A stretch of DNA of 64,000 nt, from positions 19,274-83,273 of the forward strand of contig SVFS01000003.1 of the NCBI GenBank assembly GCA_015056725.1, given 5' to 3'. A program made the translations under genes and the position numbers. Below are positions 1 to 9,148 of the stretch, in pieces; position 1 is the first letter of the stretch; each line of letters begins with the position of its first letter. This DNA is from Lachnospiraceae bacterium (GTDB lineage Bacteria; Bacillota; Clostridia; Lachnospirales; Lachnospiraceae). The notes beneath the pieces were generated by a model, which was not told the DNA's origin, made no database searches, and saw only the letters and a list, made by a program, of their open reading frames with translations.

Positions 1-55
1 ATTTTTTCATATGCAGTATCATTTGTAATTTTCATATATGTCCTATCCCCTATCA

Positions 56-177
56 AGACAAATTTCCAACATGCTCCGCATGTCGCCGTGTCTTCGATTT
101 ATAAATAAATCGAGACAAATTTCCAACATGCTCCGCATGTCGCCGTGTCTTCGATTTATAAATAAATCGAGACAAAT
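56..177. repeat. Tandem 57-bp hairpin repeat, two full copies plus a partial third
   Basis: Two identical 57-bp units (57–113 and 114–170) are followed by the first 7 bases of a third (171–177). Each unit holds two inverted repeats. One is ACATGC/GCATGT around TCC (69–83 in copy 1), bracketed by AGACA/TGTCT (56–60 and 89–93). The other is TCGATTTA/TAAATCGA around TAAA (94–113). The block lies just past the glgB terminator and no convincing gene covers it. It looks like a REP/BIME-type intergenic element; genome copy number is unknown. Confidence 0.85.
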
Positions 178-210
178 AAAAGAGTACATGTCTCCACGTA
201 CTCTTTATTT
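171..210 (-). terminator. Rho-independent terminator of glgB
   Basis: The inverted repeat AAAGAGTAC (179–187) / GTACTCTTT (198–206) forms a 9-bp stem with a 10-nt loop. On the minus strand it is followed by a T-rich tract (TTTTATTTG). It sits about 30 bases past the glgB stop, and its U-tract runs into the 57-bp repeat. It may work in both directions. Confidence 0.75.
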
Positions 211-239
211 CGGCATATTATTCTATTTTCTGAAGATAT

Positions 240-2153
240 TTAGAACTCAAAAACTGCTGCCCCATATGGTGGTAAATCGAAACTAATGGAATACTCCTTA
301 AAATTACAAGCCACTTTCTCTGCCGTAATTTCTTTTTTAATCGCATGTCCGTTTCCGCCAAAACGTTCTTCGTCACTATTTAATATCAGTTTATATTTTC
401 CTTTTGCAGGTACACCGACGCGATATTTTTCCCATGCCATCGGTGTCATATTAATTACAAACAATAATGACTTTTTACCATCTTTTGATTTTCGTACAAA
501 GCTGTATGTACTTCTATCGGAATCATCGGCATTCATCCATTCAAAGCCTGCCCAGTCATTATCAATCTGCCATAAACAAGGATATGCCTTATACAGATGT
601 AAAAGCTCTTTCACATATTCATGCATTCCCTTATTAAGCTCTTCGCCCAGAAGGAACCAGTCAAGCTCTCTGGCTTCACTCCACTCTCTTTCCTGTGCAA
701 AATCCTGTCCCATGAAAAGAAGCTTCTTGCCTGAATGACCGAACATAAACGTATAGCCGTTTCGGAGATTCGCATATTTATCCACCTGATAGCCCGGCAT
801 TTTATTTACCATAGAACATTTCAAATGAACTACCTCATCATGTGATAATGGCAATATATAATTCTCACTACTGTTATATGACATTGCAAATGTCATCGCA
901 TAGTGATTATTTTTTCTGAAATAAGGATCTAATTTCATGTACTCGCAGAAATCATGCATCCAACCCATGTTCCACTTGAAAGTAAATCCAAGGCCATCGT
1001 CCTCTACATTTCCTGTTACTTTTGGCCATGCCGTGGATTCTTCTGCTATTGTTACAAATCCCGGATACATTCCTTTTACAACGGAATTCAAATGTTTGAA
1101 GAATTCAATTGCCTCCAAGTTTTGGTTGCCACCGTATTTATTGGCAACCCATTGTCCGTCTTTTTTTCCATAATCCAAATAAAGCATAGATGCTACCGCA
1201 TCAACACGGATACCGTCAATATGGAATTCACGAATCCAATACAATACATTTGCAATCAGGAAATTCTTCACTTCTGTCTTTCCATAATTGAAAATCTTTG
1301 TACCCCAGTCAGGATGTTCTCCGATTCTTGGGTCAGGATGTTCAAAAATGCACTGGCCATCGAAGCATCCAAGTCCATGAGCGTCCGTAGCAAAATGGGC
1401 CGGCACCCAATCAAGAATGACACCTATGTCATTTTGATGGAGTTTATTGATTAGATACATAAAATCTTTTGGATTGCCATGTCTTGCTGTTGGTGCATAA
1501 TACCCTGTTACCTGATAACCCCAGGAACCGTCAAACGGATACTCTGCCACACCCATAAGTTCCACATGTGTATAGCCCATTTCTTTTAAATAATCTGTAA
1601 TACGGTCTGCAAATTCACGATAATTATAAAACCCATCCTCTGTTCCGTCAGGATGTTTCATCCATGAACCAATATGACACTCATATATCGACATTGGCTG
1701 TTCCAGCACATCCTGTTTTTCTCTCTTTGCAAGCCATTTTTTATCTGCCCAGTCAAAACCGTTTAAATCTGTTGTTTTTGAAGCATTTCCCGGTCTCATT
1801 TCTGCATAATTGGCAAATGGGTCTGCTTTGTATAAGCAATCTCCCTTGTCCGTCATAACAACATATTTATACATCTGGTTTTCTACAACACCCGGAACGA
1901 ATCCGCCCCAAATACCACCATTACCAAGCTTCTGTAATGGATTGGCAGATTCACTCCATCCATTAAATTCACCTGCAACAGATACTTCTTTGGCGTTTGG
2001 AGCCCAAACAGCGAAATAGTATCCTTCCTGTTTATCCTCAATAGATTTATGCGCTCCTAATTTTTTGTAGATATCATAATGAGTTCCTTGTGCAAATAAG
2101 TACTGATCATCTTCGGAAATAAATACTTTTTCTATTTTTTGTCCTTTTGCCAT
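240..2153 (-). CDS. glgB: 1,4-alpha-glucan (glycogen) branching enzyme
   Basis: Makes alpha-1,6 branches in glycogen in the cytoplasm. At 637 residues it has the normal GlgB length. An N-terminal CBM48-type fold (WAPNAKEVSVAGEFNGW, about residues 50–67) precedes a GH13 barrel. Catalytic residues are visible: nucleophile Asp in GIRVDAV (about 316), acid/base Glu in IAEES, and Asp in LSHDEVVH. The C-terminal beta domain is present. The ATG follows GAAGGGGG. The gap to the upstream TPR-protein gene is short and holds a small TCGGTA/TACCGA hairpin, so the two are probably co-transcribed. No other glycogen gene is in view. The family call is secure. Confidence 0.95.
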   Translation of the reverse strand: MAKGQKIEKVFISEDDQYLFAQGTHYDIYKKLGAHKSIEDKQEGYYFAVWAPNAKEVSVAGEFNGWSESANPLQKLGNGGIWGGFVPGVVENQMYKYVVMTDKGDCLYKADPFANYAEMRPGNASKTTDLNGFDWADKKWLAKREKQDVLEQPMSIYECHIGSWMKHPDGTEDGFYNYREFADRITDYLKEMGYTHVELMGVAEYPFDGSWGYQVTGYYAPTARHGNPKDFMYLINKLHQNDIGVILDWVPAHFATDAHGLGCFDGQCIFEHPDPRIGEHPDWGTKIFNYGKTEVKNFLIANVLYWIREFHIDGIRVDAVASMLYLDYGKKDGQWVANKYGGNQNLEAIEFFKHLNSVVKGMYPGFVTIAEESTAWPKVTGNVEDDGLGFTFKWNMGWMHDFCEYMKLDPYFRKNNHYAMTFAMSYNSSENYILPLSHDEVVHLKCSMVNKMPGYQVDKYANLRNGYTFMFGHSGKKLLFMGQDFAQEREWSEARELDWFLLGEELNKGMHEYVKELLHLYKAYPCLWQIDNDWAGFEWMNADDSDRSTYSFVRKSKDGKKSLLFVINMTPMAWEKYRVGVPAKGKYKLILNSDEERFGGNGHAIKKEITAEKVACNFKEYSISFDLPPYGAAVFEF

Positions 2154-2184
2154 ATTAACCCCCTTCGGTAACCCCTACCGATTA

Positions 2185-4947
2185 TTAATAGTTGTAAAAG
2201 AAATCTTCCTCACGAAGAACTATCATATCTTCACTGTCATATCGTTTTCCAAAAAGAATATCAAAGAAATGCTTTGGTGTCTTCTTGTCTGCATGTTCAA
2301 TCGCTTCATTAATAATGGCTCGTACATCGCCTTTATTTACAGCATGGTCAAGCGTCTGCATATCTGCAATTCGTGTATGTAATGCCAGCACACCCATTGC
2401 ATCCATGCCATACTCTAAGTCGTACGCATACTTTTTACCATAGGCCACAAGTGCATCGTCCGACATTGCTTCTACATCAAATCTGGCATTAAATGATTCT
2501 TTGAGTACACCGTATTTATGTAGCAATGCATTAATTGCAATTTTAGTATCTACCAAAATAACAACCACGCCTCTGTTTTCATTTCGAAGTGCTTTCGCAA
2601 GACCTTCTACTGTTTCCTGACTTAACTTACCTGCTGCCTCTACAATAATCGCACCATTTTTCAGCTTGTCCACAACCTCTTGCGGATTCTTCTTATTAAG
2701 TGCTTCTGCTGTCAGTTTCGCCGCCTTTCCGGAGAAATTGCCATCCGACAATTGGAATTCACGTACGATATTTTTCGCAAACTTCATTGTTCCGGATTCC
2801 GCTTCGCCCGCAACAAGTACATTTCCTGTATGCGCTGCCAGACTCATATTATCCAACATGGATAGAAGTTGTTCTTTCGACTTCTGGGTAAATGTAAAGC
2901 TTCCGAACAATTCCTTTTCTTCTTCTGTCAGCTCTCTGTCATATACCGGTGTTTTATCACTCTTTATCGTTTTTGGCTCTGCCTCTTTTACAACAGGCTG
3001 TTCAATATCATCCGCTGCTTCTTCAATAACCTTTTCTGCTTCTACGATTTCTTCCTCAGATGCTTCTTCTTCCAAAATTTCTTCTTCGACAACTTCTTCT
3101 GTCTCCGGAATCTCTTCCTCGACAGCTTCTTCTGTCTCCGGAATTTCTTCCTCGACAACTTCTTCTGTCTCCAAAATTTCTTCCTCGATAACCTCTTCTA
3201 CATCAAAGATTTCTTCCTCAGAAAACTCTTCCGCATCGTCTGTCTCTTCTTCAATAAACTCTTCCGGGTAAGTTACTTCTTCATCAATAAGCTCATCTTC
3301 GGAAATCATTTCATCATCAGAAAATTCTTCTGCCGCAACAGCTTCCATATCTGCCATTGCTTCTATTACCTCATCATCAATGATATCAATTTCATCGACT
3401 TCGATAATTTCATCATTTTGCAGGCGTTCCAGCAATCCGCCTCGTGCGGCCTGATCAAATTCTGCAAAAATGTCACCTGTCTGATCAAGCACTCGTTGTT
3501 TTACATCTCTCTTTAACTGCTCTTCTTTTTCCTTTTTCCAGTTTTCCCATTCTGTCAAAATATCCTGAATGTTCAACTGACCGGTAATCTGTTTTTCAAC
3601 CTGATTTCTTTCCGGAAGGAACAAGGATAACTGTCCATCAGCCTCCTGAGACAGTACATCATCAAAACCGGATTTCTTAGCAAAATCTGTGGGCTGAAGT
3701 GTTTTTTCTTCCGGTGCTTTTAATATTCCTTCATTATTTGGAACAATTACTTTTTTAATGCTTGACTCTTCACTCGGCATTTCAAAAGTAGGTTTTGCCT
3801 CGACTGTTTTTTCAGGTTGCTTTTCTGCCTCTGTCTGCTGTGCCACTTCACTCATGTCTACCGTATTCGGATCTTCAAAGAAAATCTCTTCTGAATCCGG
3901 TATCTGAGGTACTTCCTGTGTTTCTTCGAGCATCGGTGCAAATATTTTTCTGGTAATCTCGTCTTCTAAGGAATCCTCTTCTTCTGCATCTTCTACAGCT
4001 TCTTCATCCTCTACAAGAACCATCATTTCTTCTGTACGATAACCGTCTTCGACTTCCGCATCATACGCACGCAAATCTTCGATTGTCACATCCGCATTCT
4101 GCCAAATCGGCTGACTTTCATCACCCATCAGCTCAGCCATACTTTCTGCCAATGCTTTTTGAAGATTAATTGTATTATACGGACTATCGTCCATCGTCTT
4201 TACTTGTATCTCATCAATTTCCGAAGGACCAAACTCTATTGTCGGTGCAAGCGTCGGGTCCATCTCCGTAACTTCTTTTGTCATGGCGGCTGATAAGTTT
4301 GGTATTACCTTTGTCTCGCCATTTTCCATTTCATATGCAACTTCGCCATTATAAAGTGCCTGTTGCTTCGGAGTCAGCGGTTCATGAAGCATTTTAAGCT
4401 CCATTGCCTTACGCACATACTTGCCTTCTCCAAACCAAAGAATCATTTCGTCACATTCTTCTACACACTTTGTTGCAAAACCGATTCTGTGATACAAATA
4501 TGCCAGCTCATATGACCATCTGTCTGTATATTCTTCTTCTTTCAGCTTCTCTAAAACTTTTATTTGTTCATCCAGACTTACATCCTGTGCAACATACACC
4601 TTATATAACAAAACGTATCTTCTGCTGTCATCCGGTGCAATCTTGCAGAAATTCTTATAGTATTCCCATGCATTTACAATATCACCAAGCTTAATGTGAA
4701 GCTCCGTAAGTGCATAAACTATCATCCTGCTATCCGGTCGTTTTTCATCAGCAAGCTTCAAAAGTGCCATACTGTCTTCGTATCTTCGTACCATCTTATA
4801 AACATCACTAATCGTACAAAGCATTTTTACGCTCTTTACGCGTCGCCAGTCTATGGTATCAGCTATTTCCGCTGCCGCTTTATAATTTTTTTCTTCAACC
4901 AGTTCTAAAATTTCTTCTGATCTTACTTTGTATTCATATTTATCCAA
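2185..4947 (-). CDS. TPR protein with long acidic repeat linker and ATPase-like C-terminal domain
   Basis: Function unknown. About 920 residues in three visible parts. Residues 1–205 are helical TPR-like repeats. Residues about 205–670 form a very acidic, probably disordered linker with an 11-residue tandem repeat (VEEEIPETEEV type, near 3070–3190). Residues about 675–923 resemble an AAA+-type domain, with VLVAGEAESGTMK where a Walker A belongs; the usual GK[ST] is missing, so ATP hydrolysis is doubtful. An upstream GTG (4956) is possible, but a TTG at 4947 sits eight bases after GAGG and is preferred. It lies upstream of glgB, probably in one transcript. A scaffold role is inference. Confidence 0.8.
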   Translation of the reverse strand: MDKYEYKVRSEEILELVEEKNYKAAAEIADTIDWRRVKSVKMLCTISDVYKMVRRYEDSMALLKLADEKRPDSRMIVYALTELHIKLGDIVNAWEYYKNFCKIAPDDSRRYVLLYKVYVAQDVSLDEQIKVLEKLKEEEYTDRWSYELAYLYHRIGFATKCVEECDEMILWFGEGKYVRKAMELKMLHEPLTPKQQALYNGEVAYEMENGETKVIPNLSAAMTKEVTEMDPTLAPTIEFGPSEIDEIQVKTMDDSPYNTINLQKALAESMAELMGDESQPIWQNADVTIEDLRAYDAEVEDGYRTEEMMVLVEDEEAVEDAEEEDSLEDEITRKIFAPMLEETQEVPQIPDSEEIFFEDPNTVDMSEVAQQTEAEKQPEKTVEAKPTFEMPSEESSIKKVIVPNNEGILKAPEEKTLQPTDFAKKSGFDDVLSQEADGQLSLFLPERNQVEKQITGQLNIQDILTEWENWKKEKEEQLKRDVKQRVLDQTGDIFAEFDQAARGGLLERLQNDEIIEVDEIDIIDDEVIEAMADMEAVAAEEFSDDEMISEDELIDEEVTYPEEFIEEETDDAEEFSEEEIFDVEEVIEEEILETEEVVEEEIPETEEAVEEEIPETEEVVEEEILEEEASEEEIVEAEKVIEEAADDIEQPVVKEAEPKTIKSDKTPVYDRELTEEEKELFGSFTFTQKSKEQLLSMLDNMSLAAHTGNVLVAGEAESGTMKFAKNIVREFQLSDGNFSGKAAKLTAEALNKKNPQEVVDKLKNGAIIVEAAGKLSQETVEGLAKALRNENRGVVVILVDTKIAINALLHKYGVLKESFNARFDVEAMSDDALVAYGKKYAYDLEYGMDAMGVLALHTRIADMQTLDHAVNKGDVRAIINEAIEHADKKTPKHFFDILFGKRYDSEDMIVLREEDFFYNY

Positions 4948-5012
4948 GGTACTCACCTCAACATGTCAGTGCTCTTAAAAAAGCACAAAATATCCCTATT
5001 TTCTATTTATAA

Positions 5013-5041
5013 AGTGTACCATAGTAGTAGCATTTAGTCAA
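5013..5041 (-). promoter_or_regulatory. Sigma-A-type promoter for the TPR–glgB unit
   Basis: On the minus strand a −35 TTGACT (5036–5041) and −10 TACACT (5013–5018) are separated by exactly 17 bases. They lie about 65 bases upstream of the TPR-protein start, between it and rsmA. Confidence 0.6.
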
Positions 5042-5074
5042 AGCGATATCCACTAAATATAGTGGTTTGTTTCT

Positions 5075-5932
5075 CTATTTTTTCAAAATATTGCTAAGTA
5101 ACGCAAATTTTTCTAACGTAAACGTCTCACCGCGGACGGTTTCCTTTTCGCCCATCTGTATCAGTGCATCCAAAATTTCTTCTTTTGTTAAGCCAAGGCC
5201 ACCATGCAGCAGACCATTTACCAATGTCTTACGTCTCTGATTAAAAGATGCTCTGATTAGCGCAAACATAAATTCTGCGTCTTTTACATCAACCGGTTTC
5301 TCTTTATGGCGTGTAAGACGTATTACCGCGCTTCCCACATTAGGACGCGGCATAAAGCAATTCGGGGGCACATTTGCAACAATTTCAGGATGTGCATAAT
5401 ACTGGACTGCCAATGACAATGCTCCATAGTCTTTTGTTCCCGGTCCAACCTGCATACGGTCTGCCACTTCTTTTTGTACCATAATGGTAATACTTTCAAG
5501 CGGAACTTTACTTTCAAACAATCCCATAATGATTGGTGTAGTAATATAATAAGGCAGATTTGCCACTACTTTAATCGGACGGCCTCCGTTGTGCTTTTCT
5601 ACCAGTGCCTCTATATCAACCTTCAAAATATCATCATTTATTACCGTAACATTATTGTAAGCCGCCAGAGTCTCTCCAAGTATCGGTATCAAATTCTTAT
5701 CGATTTCCACTGCGATAACTTCTCGTGCACTCTCTGCCAGATATTGTGTCATCGTTCCTATACCCGGTCCGATTTCCAGTACACAATCTTCTTCTGAAAT
5801 ATCTGCCGCACTTATGATACGTTCCAATACAGATGTATCAATCAAGAAATTCTGTCCGAACTTCTTTTGAAAGTTAAAATGATATTTCTGTAAAATTTCT
5901 ATTGTATTTCCGGGAATCCCTAATGATGCCAT
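5075..5932 (-). CDS. rsmA: 16S rRNA (adenine1518/1519-N6)-dimethyltransferase
   Basis: Dimethylates the two adjacent adenines in the 3'-terminal hairpin of 16S rRNA (KsgA). The 285 residues have the family layout: KKFGQNFLID near the N-terminus, SAM motif I VLEIGPGIGTMT, acidic VEIDKNL, and catalytic NLPYYITTP. The C-terminal helical domain carries FNQRRKTL. The ATG at 5932 follows a GGAG site. The gap to tatD is 26 bases, and tatD–rsmA is a common Firmicutes order, so they are probably co-transcribed. Confidence 0.97.
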   Translation of the reverse strand: MASLGIPGNTIEILQKYHFNFQKKFGQNFLIDTSVLERIISAADISEEDCVLEIGPGIGTMTQYLAESAREVIAVEIDKNLIPILGETLAAYNNVTVINDDILKVDIEALVEKHNGGRPIKVVANLPYYITTPIIMGLFESKVPLESITIMVQKEVADRMQVGPGTKDYGALSLAVQYYAHPEIVANVPPNCFMPRPNVGSAVIRLTRHKEKPVDVKDAEFMFALIRASFNQRRKTLVNGLLHGGLGLTKEEILDALIQMGEKETVRGETFTLEKFALLSNILKK

Positions 5933-5958
5933 ATATTCTCCATTTCTTTACCACATTA

Positions 5959-6735
5959 CTAATATTTCTTATTTTTCAAAAACAACTCTATTGCGTTATT
6001 TCGCGTAATCTGAATAACTTCCTCTGTTGTAAGATTTTTTATTCTTGCAATCTCTTCTGCCACATAGCTCAAATAGTGGGAGTTGTTTCTTTTCCCTCTA
6101 TATGGAACCGGTGCAAGATACGGACTGTCGGTTTCCAATAAAATCGCATCCATCGGAAGGTACTCTACTACTTCGCGGAGTTTCTTTCCATTTGCAAAAG
6201 TAATCACTCCGCCAATTCCAAAATGATAACCCATATTTAAAAATTCTCTGGCTGTTTCTTTCGTATAAGAAAAACAATGAATCACACCGCCTTTTTTAAT
6301 AGCCGGTTCTGTCTTCATAATATCAATCGTATCTTTTGCCGCATCTCTGGAATGAATCACAACAGGTAAATTTACTTCATTTGCCAAGTGCAATTGACGC
6401 ACAAACCACTTTTTCTGTATTTCTCTTTCAGGCGTATCCCAATAATAATCCAGACCGATTTCGCCAACTGCTACTGCCTTTTCATGTGAGCAGGCTTTTT
6501 GGATTCTGTCAAAATTCTCTTCATTTAGCTCAGCCGTATCGCTGGGATGCACACCTGCTGCCGCATATACATACGGATATTTTTCTGCCAGTGCTATGGA
6601 ACTTTCCGTAGAAGAAAGACTTGCACCAATATTAATTACATACTCAATTCCCTTTTCCGGAAAACTGCCAAGCAATTCATCCCTATCTTCATTAAATGCT
6701 TCATCATCATAATGAGCATGACTCTCAAATATCAT
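5959..6735 (-). CDS. tatD: TatD family metal-dependent hydrolase (DNase)
   Basis: Cytoplasmic metal-dependent nuclease of the amidohydrolase fold. Its 258 residues match the family length. Metal ligands are seen in ESHAHYDD at the N-terminus, VGEIGLDYYW (central Glu), VIHSRDA, VIHCFSYT and ETDSPYLAP. The ATG follows AAGGAATTAAGAA. Located directly upstream of rsmA. The YcfH/TatD subtype is assigned by family, and the physiological substrate is not certain. Confidence 0.93.
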   Translation of the reverse strand: MIFESHAHYDDEAFNEDRDELLGSFPEKGIEYVINIGASLSSTESSIALAEKYPYVYAAAGVHPSDTAELNEENFDRIQKACSHEKAVAVGEIGLDYYWDTPEREIQKKWFVRQLHLANEVNLPVVIHSRDAAKDTIDIMKTEPAIKKGGVIHCFSYTKETAREFLNMGYHFGIGGVITFANGKKLREVVEYLPMDAILLETDSPYLAPVPYRGKRNNSHYLSYVAEEIARIKNLTTEEVIQITRNNAIELFLKNKKY

Positions 6736-6804
6736 TTCTTAATTCCTTTTCTATTTTAATTAGAAAACTTCCTGCATTTTGCAAGGTTTTTATAAAAAAA
6801 GTGC

Positions 6805-6833
6805 TTGCAAACTCCAAAACATTATACTATAAT
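6805..6833 (+). promoter_or_regulatory. Strong promoter of tRNA-Lys
   Basis: −35 TTGCAA (6805–6810), 17-base spacer, −10 TATAAT (6828–6833). Predicted start near 6840, 16 bases before the tRNA. Confidence 0.75.
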
Positions 6834-6855
6834 CATTCTTGCGTTGTAAATATGC

Positions 6856-6928
6856 GCACCATTAGCTCAGTTGGTAGAGCAGTAGACTCTTAATCTATTT
6901 GTCCAGGGTTCGAGTCCCTGATGGTGCA
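6856..6928 (+). tRNA. tRNA-Lys (anticodon CTT)
   Basis: Full cloverleaf: acceptor GCACCAT/ATGGTGC, D-arm GCTC/GAGC, anticodon loop CTCTTAA (anticodon CTT), T-arm CAGGG TTCGAGT CCCTG. The 3' CCA is not encoded, so it must be added by the CCA enzyme, whose gene is at 39240–40583. Confidence 0.97.
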
Positions 6929-6931
6929 TCG

Positions 6932-6976
6932 AAACACTGTTTTTGCGAAACTATTCGCGGGGATGGTGTTTTTTTG
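6932..6976 (+). terminator. Terminator after tRNA-Lys
   Basis: Outer stem AAACAC/GTGTTT and inner stem GCGA/TCGC (6945–6948 and 6955–6958) are followed by a run of seven T. It is imperfect but well placed right after the tRNA. Confidence 0.55.
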
Positions 6977-7027
6977 TTATACTAAGCTTACAAATCCTTT
7001 ATATACGTCAACAAAAGGAGGTTATCT

Positions 7028-7873
7028 ATGGAATCCTCTCAATATGAAAAGTTAGGTTATCTACATGACAACTTCAAAATGTTTCATTTAAAAGACAGCA
7101 ATATGAAACCTTATGATTTTCACTACCATGATTTCATTAAAATTCTTGTCTTTTTATCCGGCGATGTGAGCTACTGTATCGAAGGTAAAACTTATGATTT
7201 ACAACCCTATGACATCGTTTTGGTAAATGCCGGAGAAGTGCATAAACCGATTGTTCATTCAGACAAGGAATACCATCGCATGGTTTTCTATATCTCTCAA
7301 GATTACCTTTTATCGGTCAAAACGGATTCCTGTGATTTAAGCTATTGCTTTGAAAAAGCCAAAAGGGAAAAGACACATGTACTGCGTATTTCTTCCCCCA
7401 CAACAAATCTGCTTTATCAGTCTTGTAAGAAAATAGAAAGCTCTTTGGATGATAACGACTTTGGTGCCAAATTATATCATGAGCTCTTGTTTCTGGAATT
7501 TATGATTCATCTGAATCGTTCTTCCATCCATAATAAGATTCATTTCCTTGAAACCAACTGTGCTAATCCAAAAGTCATCTCAGCCATAGAATATATCAAC
7601 CAACATCTGACAACCGATTTATACGTCGAAGATATCGCTGAGCATCTTTTTTTAAGCAAATTTCATTTAATGCACATTTTTAAAGAAGAAACCGGTTATA
7701 GCATTGGAAACTACATTTCCACCAAACGGCTTTTTCTGGCCAGAGAGCTGATTGCGAAAGGTCATCCTATTACCGAAGCTTGCTTTTCCTGTGGTTTTAA
7801 TCATTACTCTACCTTTTCCAGAGCCTATAAGAAATTATTTAAAGATATACCAAGAACGCTCCTTAAGGAATAA
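7028..7873 (+). CDS. AraC family transcriptional regulator with cupin sensor domain
   Basis: Probable DNA-binding regulator. The 281 residues comprise an N-terminal cupin-type sensor domain (HYHDFIKILVFLSGDVSY about residue 35, VLVNAGEVHKP about 74) and two helix-turn-helix motifs in the last 100 residues (VEDIAEHLFLSKFHLMHIFK and ITEACFSCGFNHYSTFSRAY). The ATG follows AAAGGAGG. It is monocistronic between tRNA-Lys and a terminator. The last codons and stop lie inside that terminator's stem. The ligand cannot be named; the neighbours give no clear target. Confidence 0.9.
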   Translation: MESSQYEKLGYLHDNFKMFHLKDSNMKPYDFHYHDFIKILVFLSGDVSYCIEGKTYDLQPYDIVLVNAGEVHKPIVHSDKEYHRMVFYISQDYLLSVKTDSCDLSYCFEKAKREKTHVLRISSPTTNLLYQSCKKIESSLDDNDFGAKLYHELLFLEFMIHLNRSSIHNKIHFLETNCANPKVISAIEYINQHLTTDLYVEDIAEHLFLSKFHLMHIFKEETGYSIGNYISTKRLFLARELIAKGHPITEACFSCGFNHYSTFSRAYKKLFKDIPRTLLKE

Positions 7874-7895
7874 CCCTAAGGAGCGTTTCATTTTT
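7856..7895 (+). terminator. Terminator overlapping the 3' end of the AraC-type gene
   Basis: Inverted repeat ACGCTCCTTA (7856–7865) / TAAGGAGCGT (7877–7886), then TTCATTTTTC. The 5' arm is coding sequence, and the stop codon (7871–7873) is in the loop. Confidence 0.75.
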
Positions 7896-7912
7896 CAATA
7901 TAAATACATGGA

Positions 7913-8938
7913 TTAGCAGATTTCTTTAATCCATCCTTCAGGAGCTTTAATTCTGCCCATCTGAATACCTGTAAGTGTATCATATAATTTCTTTGTCACA
8001 GGTCCCATTTCTGACATACCGCTTGGCAGACAGATTTCTGTACCGTGGTCTACGATCTTTCCTACAGGGGAAACAACTGCTGCTGTACCGCAAAGACCTG
8101 CTTCTGCAAAATCTTTTACTTCCGCAAGCTCAACTTCTCTTTCTTCTACCTTCATATCTAAATAATGCTCTGCTACATACATTAAAGAACGTCTTGTGAT
8201 AGATGGAAGAATACTGCTTGATTTTGGTGTAACAAGCTTATTATCTTTTGTAATAAAAATGAAGTTTGCTCCACCTGTTTCTTCTACTTTTGTTCTTGTC
8301 TTTGCATCAAGATACATATTTTCCGCAAAACCTTCTTCGTGCGCTGTTACAATAGCATGTAAACTCATTGCATAGTTAAGACCGGCTTTAATATGACCTG
8401 TTCCGTTTGGTGCTGCTCTGTCAAAATCACTTACTTTAATCGCAATTGGTTTTGCACCGCCTTTGAAATATGGTCCTACAGGAGTAACAAAAATTCTAAA
8501 CATATATTCATCAGCAGGTTTAACACCGATTACAGGATTTGTACCCATCATATATGGACGGATATATAAAGATGCTCCGGAGCCAAATGGTGGAACATAT
8601 GCCGCATTTGCCTTTACTGTCTGTACTACTGCATCGATAAATTTTTCTTCCGGAAATACCGGCATTTCTAATCTTCTTGCGGAATCTGCCATTCTGCTTG
8701 CATTTAAGTCAGGGCGGAATGTTACAATACGTCCATCTTCTGTTGTATATGCTTTCATTCCTTCGAAAACAGTCTGTGCATACTGGAATACACCTGCACA
8801 TTCATTTAATGTAACCATCGGGTCTTCTGTAATCATACCCTCTGACCATGCCCCGTCTTTATATGTAGATACATAACGTTTTTCTGTCTGAATATAGCCA
8901 AATCCAAGATTTGACCAGTCAAGCTGTTTCTTTTCCAT
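7913..8938 (-). CDS. ilvE: Branched-chain amino acid aminotransferase
   Basis: PLP-dependent class IV aminotransferase that interconverts Leu/Ile/Val and their 2-oxoacids with glutamate. At 341 residues it is the long bacterial type (BCAT2-like). Landmarks are QTVFEGMKAY near residue 58, an IKAGLNYAMS segment carrying the expected PLP Lys (about 182), VEETGGANFIFI, and SILPSITRRS. The ATG follows GGAGGGAATAGAA. It appears monocistronic. About 210 bases upstream to the next gene hold only A+T-rich DNA; no T-box signature is visible there. Confidence 0.95.
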   Translation of the reverse strand: MEKKQLDWSNLGFGYIQTEKRYVSTYKDGAWSEGMITEDPMVTLNECAGVFQYAQTVFEGMKAYTTEDGRIVTFRPDLNASRMADSARRLEMPVFPEEKFIDAVVQTVKANAAYVPPFGSGASLYIRPYMMGTNPVIGVKPADEYMFRIFVTPVGPYFKGGAKPIAIKVSDFDRAAPNGTGHIKAGLNYAMSLHAIVTAHEEGFAENMYLDAKTRTKVEETGGANFIFITKDNKLVTPKSSSILPSITRRSLMYVAEHYLDMKVEEREVELAEVKDFAEAGLCGTAAVVSPVGKIVDHGTEICLPSGMSEMGPVTKKLYDTLTGIQMGRIKAPEGWIKEIC

Positions 8939-9148
8939 TTCTATTCCCTCCGAATTTAAATAAATGTAATAATACTATTCATATTTACTATAATAAAAGT
9001 TCAAACTATAAATAATTTGATTTGGCTTTATGTTTTCCTTTTCTTTCGTTAAAGTCTTAAAGCCCCTCGATATTTAATCTTAGTACAACGTTTCCCATTT
9101 GTCTAGCCAAAGTGACAATTTTTATTATTGTTTTCTTGTAAAAAAGTG

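Noticed and set aside
56..177. CRISPR array
   Set aside because: The two copies are directly adjacent with no spacers, and no cas genes are present.
38..286. Open frame with a 19-residue repeat across the tandem block
   Set aside because: The repeat unit is 57 bases, a multiple of three, so an open frame appears by arithmetic. It has no ribosome site, overlaps the glgB terminator and end, and its protein is not plausible.
2666..3516. Long Ser- and Phe-rich open frames opposite the TPR-protein gene
   Set aside because: They are the reverse-strand image of the Glu-rich repeat (GAA/TTC codons) and have no start signals.
8939..9148. Riboswitch or small gene upstream of ilvE
   Set aside because: The stretch is A+T-rich, with no stable hairpin series, no T-box motif and only a short open frame (9057–9251) overlapping the pseudouridine synthase gene in another frame.
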